From contig CAMJLI010000009.1 of assembly GCA_946406585.1 (NCBI GenBank), forward strand, positions 1 through 29,523: a stretch of 29,523 bases of DNA. Direction: 5' to 3'. The notes beneath the pieces are model-generated. The model was not told where the DNA came from. It saw only the letters and a list, made by a program, of their open reading frames with translations, and searched no databases. The stretch comes from an uncultured Prevotellaceae bacterium (GTDB lineage: Bacteria > Bacteroidota > Bacteroidia > Bacteroidales > Bacteroidaceae). The position numbers and the translations under genes were made by a program. This document shows, one piece after another, positions 1 through 6,532 of the stretch; position 1 is the first letter of the stretch, and every line of letters begins with the position of its first letter.

Positions 1-550
1 TGGCCTCTCCCTCTTCGTTGAGCACGGTGTTTGTGAAGTTGTCGTACTCGTCGATTATTAGGTATAGCTTGTGGCCTGCATCGTAGGCGCATTGGTTCAC
101 ATAGTTGATTTTTGCCCTGAAGTCTTTCTTTCGCAACACGTCTTCATGGAAGCCTTCATCATAGTAGGCTTTGTATTTCTTGGCGAAGCTGTCAACCACC
201 ATGCTGCAATACTCGTCGAAGTTCTTCTCCAGCTGGGCGGTGCTCCCCCCGATTCTCGAGTAGTCGAAGTACATCACCTGAAACGTTCCCCTTTCTGGTG
301 TGGGGTTGTCGCCTATCCACAGACCCTGGAAGAGCTTCTGGAAGTTATCGCGCTCGCTGATGTCGTAGTAAGCACGGAGCATGCTGAGGAACACACTCTT
401 GCCAAACCTTCTCGGGCGGATGAGGAAGAGGAAATGGTCCGTGTATTCCATCTTCTGGATATATCTGGTCTTGTCCACCAGGTACATTCCCTCGTTGCGC
501 AGCTGTTTGAAGTCGGACACGCCATAGGGCAGTCGTTTCAGTAGTGCCAT
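1..550 (-). CDS. AAA-ATPase-like protein (PF09820-type), N-terminal part only
   Basis: The minus strand reads open from ATG at 550 to the window edge, giving about 183 residues with no stop. The start reads MALLKRLPYGVSDFKQLR, followed by the phrase YLVDKTRYIQKM that is typical of the 'predicted AAA-ATPase' family common in Bacteroidota. A short Walker A-like element (RPRRFGKS, about residues 45-52) and a Walker B-like element (LYLIIDEYDNF, about residues 165-175) are visible. Full-length relatives are about 500-600 aa and often end in a PD-(D/E)XK nuclease-like domain, which would lie outside the window. These genes usually occur in many copies per genome and their role is unknown; a link to mobile or defence functions is speculation. 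It is divergent from the DUF6057-like gene. The family assignment is fairly secure; function is not. Confidence 0.8.
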   Translation of the reverse strand, partial: MALLKRLPYGVSDFKQLRNEGMYLVDKTRYIQKMEYTDHFLFLIRPRRFGKSVFLSMLRAYYDISERDNFQKLFQGLWIGDNPTPERGTFQVMYFDYSRIGGSTAQLEKNFDEYCSMVVDSFAKKYKAYYDEGFHEDVLRKKDFRAKINYVNQCAYDAGHKLYLIIDEYDNFTNTVLNEEGEA

Positions 551-599
551 GATGCTATGGTTTTGGTTGGTGTTGTAGATGTATTTTCCTTTTCAACTG

Positions 600-607
600 C
601 GAAGATA
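600..607 (-). promoter_or_regulatory. Possible -7 box for the AAA-ATPase-like gene
   Basis: The minus strand reads TATCTTCG, one mismatch from the Bacteroidota -7 consensus TAnnTTTG. It lies about 50 bp upstream of the ATG at 550. No TTTG -33 element is seen at 19 bp spacing, so support is weak. Confidence 0.35.
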
Positions 608-693
608 TGCATTTTTTCTGATTGTTGGGTAATAAAAACATGTTTTTCTTATAAAGATATAAGTATTAAGTTTATAAATATCAATATTTTTAT

Positions 694-701
694 TACTTTT
701 G
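694..701 (+). promoter_or_regulatory. Probable -7 box of the DUF6057/beta-propeller operon
   Basis: TACTTTTG matches TAnnTTTG exactly. TTTA at 671-674, 19 bp upstream, is a three-of-four match to the -33 element TTTG. The ATG at 792 would follow a leader of about 80 nt. Confidence 0.5.
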
Positions 702-747
702 CGGTGTGGCTCAAATAGGGCCTGTGCTTGAAACGTTTGAACATGCG

Positions 748-759
748 CATGCATGCATG
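748..759. repeat. 12-bp perfect palindrome in the leader
   Basis: CATGCATGCATG is self-complementary and sits between the putative -7 box and the start at 792. It could be an operator or simple-sequence chance; nothing else supports either reading. Confidence 0.3.
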
Positions 760-791
760 GGTAATGTGAATTAGGAAAAAATGAAATCCAA

Positions 792-2729
792 ATGGTGAAA
801 GGTAGTAAGATAAAAGAGAAAAGGGAGATAGAAAGGACAAAAGAGATAGGTAAGGCAAAAGAGACAGGAAAGACAACAAAGATAGAAAAGACAAAAAAGA
901 AGAGAGAATTCATCTTTTTGCCAATGGTTGTTGTGACGTTGGCTATCTTGGCCATGGCTGTCGGCCTGCTCATCCTCGAACATGACTATTTGTGGAAGGC
1001 ACAGGAGATGAATCTGTTCCTTTCTTCTACCATGTTTTTCAAACAGCAAATGGTGGTGTCGGGGGGATTCCTTTCTTGGATAGGCTCTTTTTTCACTCAA
1101 TTCTTCTATCATCCTTGGATGGGGGTGGCATTGCTGGCTGCATGGTGGGCATTGCTGGTGTTTGTGTCTGCCAAGGCTTTCAGGGTTCCCCTAAAATGGC
1201 TGACCGTGCTGATTGTCCCTGTGGCTTTGTTGCTCATGACCGACGTGATGCTCGATTATTGGCTCTATTACCTGAAGTTGAAGGGGCATTTCTTCGTAGC
1301 TACAATAGGCACCACGGCGGCTGTGGCTTTGGTGTGGCTCTTCAGGCTTTTGCCTGCGCGCCATTTCGTGCGTGGCATTTTCGTTGTGCTTGCCGCCATA
1401 ATAGGTTATCCGCTACTTGGATTCTATGGCTTGATGGCTGTTGGACTCATGGCTGTCTTGGCGTGGAGGCTTGCCGACATGCCCCTGCTTCATCGTGTGG
1501 TGACAACCATCTTGGCTGTGGTGTGCATCATAGGGATTCCCATGATCTTTTATCGTCATGTATACTATCAGACAAACATACAAAATGTCTATCTTACTGC
1601 ATTGCCACTCTTCAGGATAACCAAGGAATATCCATCGTATTATCTGCCTTATTATCTTTTGGTGGCTTTCTATCTGCTGTTGGCTGTGTTTTATAATCGT
1701 GGAGACATAAAGTCTGCCATTGCCAAGACCTGGCAATGGACAGCCTTGCAGGTGGTGTTGCTCGTGGCTACGGGATGGATGGTATGCCATTTCTGGTATC
1801 GTGACCAGAACTTCCATAAGGAACTGGCAATGCAACACTGCATGGAACAGAACGACTGGGAGGGACTGTTGGCGGAAGCAGCTGACTTGAAGGAGGAACC
1901 GACAAGGGCAATGCTGATGATGAAGAACCTCGCCCTGTTCAGACTGGGGCGTTTGGGTGACGAGATGTTCTATTACCGCAATGTCTCCAAGAAGTGTGCT
2001 ACCGACGTACCTGTTCTGATGATGCAAGTGGTGGGCAAGACGATGTATTACCAATACGGTCTGCTCAATTTCTGCTTCAGATGGTGCATGGAAGACGGTG
2101 TTGAGTATGGGTGGCGTGTAGAATACTTGAAACTGATGACCAAATGCTCCTTGCTCAACGGTGAATGGCAGTTGGCTCGGAAATACATAAACTTGTTGAA
2201 GCAGACAAAATTCCATAAAGAATGGGCCTTGCAGCAGGAGAAGTTTGTAGGGAATGCCAAGTTGATAGCCAAAGAAAAGGAATATGAACCCATCACTCAT
2301 CTGATGGATTATAAGGACATATTGAACAGCGACAATACCATTGCCGAGTCGTACCTCATGTTGCATCTCACAGACACTTACTCAAACGACCCGCTAATGC
2401 AGGAATTGTCGCTTGTGGGTGCCTTGTGGACAAAGGACATTAAGAATTTCTGGCCTCGATTCTTCCATTATGCCAGCTTGCATAAAGGCCAGCACATACC
2501 TCTCCACTATCAGGAGGCCGCTTACCTGTATGGACACTTGGAGGACAAGGTGGACATCAGCGGCATGCCCTTCGACAAGGGAATTGAGACCACTTACAAG
2601 AGTTTCATGGAGAGGGCGCAGCAACTGTCTTCTTTGGGGGAAAAGGCAATGGCCGAAAGAATGTACCCGGAATTTGGACATACTTTCTTTTATGAGTATT
2701 TCCTGAACAGAAACCAACAAATGTATTGA
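792..2729 (+). CDS. Multi-pass membrane protein, DUF6057-like, with helical C-terminal half
   Basis: This is a 645-residue protein. Residues 1-39 are an extremely Lys/Glu-rich low-complexity tail made of 6-residue units (see the repeat at 813-902). Around nine hydrophobic segments follow (roughly 41-62, 107-127, 136-152, 165-184, 195-226, 235-253, 282-300, 316-334). Residues 335-645 are soluble and helical, resembling TPR-type repeats. ATG 792 is the first in-frame Met; an internal Met45 could also be a start but would remove part of the first membrane helix. I recall this architecture as the DUF6057 family of Bacteroidota, but no function is known to me. The gene ends 26 bp before the ATG of the beta-propeller lipoprotein, so the two are probably co-transcribed and may act together at the envelope. 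Confidence 0.75.
   Translation: MVKGSKIKEKREIERTKEIGKAKETGKTTKIEKTKKKREFIFLPMVVVTLAILAMAVGLLILEHDYLWKAQEMNLFLSSTMFFKQQMVVSGGFLSWIGSFFTQFFYHPWMGVALLAAWWALLVFVSAKAFRVPLKWLTVLIVPVALLLMTDVMLDYWLYYLKLKGHFFVATIGTTAAVALVWLFRLLPARHFVRGIFVVLAAIIGYPLLGFYGLMAVGLMAVLAWRLADMPLLHRVVTTILAVVCIIGIPMIFYRHVYYQTNIQNVYLTALPLFRITKEYPSYYLPYYLLVAFYLLLAVFYNRGDIKSAIAKTWQWTALQVVLLVATGWMVCHFWYRDQNFHKELAMQHCMEQNDWEGLLAEAADLKEEPTRAMLMMKNLALFRLGRLGDEMFYYRNVSKKCATDVPVLMMQVVGKTMYYQYGLLNFCFRWCMEDGVEYGWRVEYLKLMTKCSLLNGEWQLARKYINLLKQTKFHKEWALQQEKFVGNAKLIAKEKEYEPITHLMDYKDILNSDNTIAESYLMLHLTDTYSNDPLMQELSLVGALWTKDIKNFWPRFFHYASLHKGQHIPLHYQEAAYLYGHLEDKVDISGMPFDKGIETTYKSFMERAQQLSSLGEKAMAERMYPEFGHTFFYEYFLNRNQQMY
813..902 (+). repeat. 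Degenerate 18-bp in-frame tandem repeat (about 5 units)
   Basis: Units 813-830, 831-848, 849-866, 867-884 and 885-902 share a purine-rich pattern close to GGAAAGACAAAAGAGATA. They encode 6-residue units such as KEKREI, ERTKEI, GKAKET, GKTTKI and EKTKKK. Because the unit is a multiple of three, copy-number change would keep the reading frame. The units are diverged, so the array is probably not freshly expanded. Confidence 0.65.
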
Positions 2730-2755
2730 ATAGCAACTACCTGAACACAGAAATC

Positions 2756-4246
2756 ATGAAAATGAAATACATCGCCTCCTTTCTTGCTGTTTTTGCACTC
2801 TTGGCTTGCAACAGTGCAAAGGTGCCAGAACAGTTCTCCAAGACTGACAAATTTCCTGTCATTTACCCTGACTACGTGAATGTCACCGTTCCTGTGAATA
2901 TAGCACCGCTGACCTTCCAACTGGAAAGCCAGGTTGACGAAATGGTGGCTCGATTTGCATTCGGCAATGAGGAAATAGTTTGCGGGGGAGAGGCTGCACA
3001 GCCTGACTTTGATGACTGGAAACATCTCACACAACAAGCAGCAGGCAAGGACATCACAGTGGAGGTGTTCGCTTGCAAGGATGGTGCATGGACAAAATAC
3101 AAACCTTTTGCCATAACCGTGTCACCAGACAGCATCGACCCTTATATCAGTTACCGCCTGATATCTCCTTCCTATGTGGCTTACGAGGAACTGACAATCA
3201 ACCAAAGGTGCTTGGAGGACTATGATGAGAGCGTCATCTACGACAACATGCTGTGTGGCACGGAGGAGACAGGACAGTGCATCAACTGCCATAATTACCA
3301 ACAATATAATCCGGAAAGGATGCAATTCCATGCACGACAAAACTTTGGTGGTACCGTCATTGCATATGATGGCAAAATCAAGAAGGTGAACATGCGCAAC
3401 GATTCCATCTTGTCGGCGGGCGTTTATCCTGCATGGCATCCATGGCTGAAATACATCGTTTATTCCACCAACAACACACAGCAGGTGTTCCACACTCGCG
3501 ACATAGACAAGATTGAGGTGTTTGATGCTGCAAGCGACATCATTGCATATGATGTGGACAAGGACGAAGTGGTGAACTTGGAAAATGACCCTGACGAGTT
3601 TGAGGTGTTCCCCGCATGGGCGCCTGACGGCAAGACGCTTTATTATTGCAGCGCCCATTTCGAATTCCCCGACACAAATTCTCATGAGGTGCAGGTAATA
3701 AGGAGGGCGAAAGAGGTGAAATACAACATTTATCGCAAGTCTTTCGACCCCGACACAAAGTCTTTCGGACCACGACAGATGGTTTTCCATGCCGATTCAT
3801 TGGGAAAGAGCGCCACACTGCCAAGAATATCGCCCGATGGGCGTTTCCTCTTGTTCACTTTGGGTGAGTATGGGGTCTTCCATATCTGGCATCGTGATGC
3901 CGACTTGTGGTTGCTTGACTTGCAGACGGGCGATGTGAGACCTATGGCGGAGGTCAATTCCAACAACACAGAGAGCTATCATTCCTGGTCGAGCAATGGC
4001 AAGTGGCTGGTGTTCAGTTCCAGGCGCGATGATGGGGGATACACGCGTCCTTTCATCGCACACGTGGATGCAAATGGCAAGGGGGCAAAACCTTTTGAGG
4101 TGCCTCAGGAAAACCCGAATTACAACCGGCAATTCTTGAAGAGCTACAACATTCCTGAATTCATGAAAGGGCCTGTGACCATTAAGCCACAGACCTTTGC
4201 AGACATCCTAAAAACAGATGGCGTGACCGTGAAATATGGACGGTAG
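2756..4246 (+). CDS. PD40/TolB-like beta-propeller lipoprotein with a CXXCH motif
   Basis: This is a 496-residue protein. A TTG start at 2726 is possible, but ATG 2756 begins a canonical lipoprotein signal (MKMKYIASFLAVFALLAC, lipobox LLAC, Cys18). Residues 25-150 look like a beta-rich N-terminal domain. GQCINCHNY (CXXCH at about 175-179) is the covalent haem-c signature. From about 230 on there are at least four propeller blades with the PD40/TolB phrase: YPAWHPWLKYIVYS, FPAWAPDGKTLYYC, LPRISPDGRFLLFT and YHSWSSNGKWLVFS. The residues after Cys18 (NSAKV) carry no acidic export signal, so a periplasmic location is more likely than the cell surface. Its partner is the upstream membrane protein. 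A structural zinc or disulfide role for CXXCH is the alternative to haem. Confidence 0.8.
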   Translation: MKMKYIASFLAVFALLACNSAKVPEQFSKTDKFPVIYPDYVNVTVPVNIAPLTFQLESQVDEMVARFAFGNEEIVCGGEAAQPDFDDWKHLTQQAAGKDITVEVFACKDGAWTKYKPFAITVSPDSIDPYISYRLISPSYVAYEELTINQRCLEDYDESVIYDNMLCGTEETGQCINCHNYQQYNPERMQFHARQNFGGTVIAYDGKIKKVNMRNDSILSAGVYPAWHPWLKYIVYSTNNTQQVFHTRDIDKIEVFDAASDIIAYDVDKDEVVNLENDPDEFEVFPAWAPDGKTLYYCSAHFEFPDTNSHEVQVIRRAKEVKYNIYRKSFDPDTKSFGPRQMVFHADSLGKSATLPRISPDGRFLLFTLGEYGVFHIWHRDADLWLLDLQTGDVRPMAEVNSNNTESYHSWSSNGKWLVFSSRRDDGGYTRPFIAHVDANGKGAKPFEVPQENPNYNRQFLKSYNIPEFMKGPVTIKPQTFADILKTDGVTVKYGR

Positions 4247-4272
4247 CGCTTGCAGGGTCGGGGGATTGTTGA

Positions 4273-4770
4273 CTAACCTTCTACGTGATACCATATTGCC
4301 TGTAGGGTGAAGAAGGTCATGGCCAGTGATGCCAACAGTTTTATTCCTGTGCTGAGCATGAACGACAAGAACGACATCATTGCCACCTTGGTGGCATGGG
4401 TGTAGTTCTTGTTGTGGGAGAGCTCACCAACAAATGCACCTATCAGCGGACCAAGTATCAGTCCCCAAGGCATGAAAAACATGCCAGCAAACATGCCTAT
4501 GGTCGTTCCCCACATGGCAGGTTTCGAACCTCCTCCCATCTTTGTGAACATTATCGGTATCGTGTAATCCATTATGGATACTGCCACGGTCAATACCAGC
4601 ATCCATATTAGCAATGAAACCGACATCTGCCCCGGACAAACGAAATATGCCACCACCATCGAAGCAAAACATAGTGGGGGGCCGGGTAGGGCAGGGAGTA
4701 TCGTTCCTACGATACCCAATATGGCCGCTATGACCGCCAAGGCCAGAAAGATGATGTCCGTTATGGGCAT
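4273..4770 (-). CDS. DUF456 family small integral membrane protein
   Basis: This is a 165-residue, very hydrophobic protein. It has the DUF456 pattern: an N-terminal helix ending in ILPALPGPPL, then a short segment with the DYTIPIMFTKMGGGSKPAMWGT motif, then glycine-rich helices (GMFFMPWGLILGPLIGAFVGEL). The family length of about 160 aa fits and the gene is complete. Its function is unknown; the glycine-zipper-like helices suggest an oligomeric membrane protein. It starts 12 bp after the GH43 stop, so it is probably transcribed with the esterase and GH43 genes, although no functional link is evident. It is convergent with the beta-propeller gene, only 26 bp apart, and I see no intrinsic terminator between them. 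Confidence 0.85.
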   Translation of the reverse strand: MPITDIIFLALAVIAAILGIVGTILPALPGPPLCFASMVVAYFVCPGQMSVSLLIWMLVLTVAVSIMDYTIPIMFTKMGGGSKPAMWGTTIGMFAGMFFMPWGLILGPLIGAFVGELSHNKNYTHATKVAMMSFLSFMLSTGIKLLASLAMTFFTLQAIWYHVEG

Positions 4771-4782
4771 GATGGCCCTTCT

Positions 4783-6462
4783 TTATTTCTTTACGTATTT
4801 CTTCTTGCCTTTGATGTAGATTCCTTTTGCAGGTTCTTTCTGAAGGCGAACACCTGAAAGGGTGTAGGCTTCTGATTGTTGTGTGGACGATGCAGTGGCT
4901 TCTTCAATGCCTACTGGCAGGGACTCGGAGAATTGCCATGCGTCGAATTTCACGTTGCTGGCTTCAGTGAAGACGAAAAACACCTTCTTCACACCCTTGA
5001 AAATGTTTGCATCCAGGGGAATGGTGTGCTCCTCTATGCCTGTGGAGGAGAATTCTATCGTGGCTGATGTCAGTGCTGAGATGCTGTTGAAGCGAATCTC
5101 CATCTTGCCTGTGCCGCTCGCCTTCAATATGAACGATTGGGCTCCTTCGCCGAAGTCCACTGACCTCAACATTGTCCAACTGCCCGCAGACATGCTCACT
5201 TGAAGGTTTTGGGATGCATCATTCCCCAAGTTGCTCACGCTGGGTGCTTTCGTGATATTCGTGAAGCTCTCGTAGCTTATGCCTCCTGCGGTAGCCATGG
5301 TCTCTGCCTGTTGCTCTACGAACGGGTTGAGGTTTTTGATGGCTTGCGGACCACCTGTAGTCATCGACACCTTGCTGATTTGCTGGGTGTTCTCGTTCAC
5401 CGTGGCTTTGTCCACACCGATGGAGCGGAAACCGGAAGCACCTGTCTGCATCTTCTGCTCAAGGATGGAATTGTGATAGAACAGGTAGTAGTTGCCTTCG
5501 AATTTCTGCAGATGGGAATGGTTGTTGCCATATCCAAAGCCAAAGGTGCCGGGATTTGCAAGGTATTCACCCTTGTATTGCCATGAATCGGGATCCATGG
5601 GGTTGTCGCTCACCATGTAGCACATGCTGCACGATGAGGGGGCGCTGAAGCTCCCACGTTTGGGATAGCTGTTCCAGTCGTTGCGGTCCGACCATGAGGT
5701 GTTGAAGGTATAGACAAATTTGCCGTTCATGATGTTCAGCTCGCTGGCTTCAAACATGTATGGGGCGGGCAGCTTCACGGCACTGCCTTCAAAGGCGCTC
5801 ATCCTTTTCTTCAGTTTTATGATGCATGCATTGTTTGGCATCAGTTTGGTGCCTTGGTTGTTGGGGTCGCCACCTCCAAAAGCCAGCCATCCATTGCCTT
5901 CTTCGTCTATCACCACTCCTGGGTCGAATATCCAGTTGCATGGCTTTACTCCTGGCGTGTCGCCGTCGATGAGCGGCTTGGTCAATGGCGATGTCCATGG
6001 ACCCACGGGTGAATAGGCTTTAAGCATTCCCACGCTGCCGCCGCTGTTGGCGAAATACAGGAAGAACTCGTTCCTGCCGTCATCTCCCACGCGCCATGTG
6101 ACCGATGGTGCCCAGGAGTTGGCGAAGCGCCAACCCCATGAGCTGCATATCTTTGCCACATCGATGGTGCCGTGGAATGTCCAGTTCACCATGTCGGCGG
6201 AGGAGAATATCACCAACGACTTGATGGAGCCGTAGTTGTTCTCACCCTTCTTGCCATTGGATATGAATTGCTGACTGTCGTTGGTGCCATAGACATAAAC
6301 GCGGCCGTCGAACACTAATGCGGTGGGGTCGGCACAGAAGACGCAGGGACTTATCGGGTTGCCGTCGTATGTTCCCTTGTAGTTCTTTCCAAGGCCTTGG
6401 GCTGTTGCGGTCAGCGTGGTGGCCATTATTGCCAAAACTGTCAGTAATCTCAATTTCTTCAT
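4783..6462 (-). CDS. Secreted GH43 glycosidase with CBM6-like domain and T9SS-like tail
   Basis: This is a 559-residue protein with a signal peptide (residues 1-22, cleavage after TATAQ). The five-bladed GH43 catalytic domain spans about 32-370. Its likely catalytic residues are Asp45 (CADPTALVFDGRVYVYGTND, base), Asp180 (WIFDPGVV, pKa modulator) and Glu238 (MFEASELN, acid). GNNHSHLQ at 312-319 fits the conserved His region. Residues about 390-512 form a CBM6-like jelly roll ending in VKFDAWQF. The last ~30 residues (YTLSGVRLQ..KGIYIKGKKKYVKK) match the short tail common on Prevotella secreted enzymes and typical of T9SS cargo. GH43 with CBM6 is usually an alpha-L-arabinofuranosidase or beta-xylosidase on arabinoxylan; the exact specificity cannot be read here. 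It lies 70 bp downstream of the esterase gene, consistent with joint action on acylated hemicellulose. Confidence 0.88.
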   Translation of the reverse strand: MKKLRLLTVLAIMATTLTATAQGLGKNYKGTYDGNPISPCVFCADPTALVFDGRVYVYGTNDSQQFISNGKKGENNYGSIKSLVIFSSADMVNWTFHGTIDVAKICSSWGWRFANSWAPSVTWRVGDDGRNEFFLYFANSGGSVGMLKAYSPVGPWTSPLTKPLIDGDTPGVKPCNWIFDPGVVIDEEGNGWLAFGGGDPNNQGTKLMPNNACIIKLKKRMSAFEGSAVKLPAPYMFEASELNIMNGKFVYTFNTSWSDRNDWNSYPKRGSFSAPSSCSMCYMVSDNPMDPDSWQYKGEYLANPGTFGFGYGNNHSHLQKFEGNYYLFYHNSILEQKMQTGASGFRSIGVDKATVNENTQQISKVSMTTGGPQAIKNLNPFVEQQAETMATAGGISYESFTNITKAPSVSNLGNDASQNLQVSMSAGSWTMLRSVDFGEGAQSFILKASGTGKMEIRFNSISALTSATIEFSSTGIEEHTIPLDANIFKGVKKVFFVFTEASNVKFDAWQFSESLPVGIEEATASSTQQSEAYTLSGVRLQKEPAKGIYIKGKKKYVKK

Positions 6463-6532
6463 TTTGATCTTTTCGTTGCAGTGTTGTCCTTCTATGTTTC
6501 TATTCTTGTAATGCTAAAGATTCTCGTTCTTG

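Noticed and set aside
71..544. Plus-strand ORF of 157 codons at the left edge
   Set aside because: It is antisense to the AAA-ATPase-like frame, which has recognisable family motifs; the plus-strand translation has none.
593..973. Minus-strand ORFs rich in Leu/Ser/Phe over the start of the membrane protein gene
   Set aside because: They are the complement of the purine-rich 18-bp repeat and do not resemble a real membrane protein.
1413..2366. Minus-strand ORF of 317 codons inside the DUF6057-like gene
   Set aside because: It is fully antisense to a coherent membrane/TPR-like protein and is His/Gln-rich, typical of a shadow frame.
3122..3790. Minus-strand ORF of 222 codons inside the propeller gene
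   Set aside because: It is antisense to clear PD40 blades and shows no signal peptide or motif.
4247..4272. Bidirectional terminator between the convergent genes
   Set aside because: I looked for a stem followed by a T-run on either strand and found none in these 26 bases.
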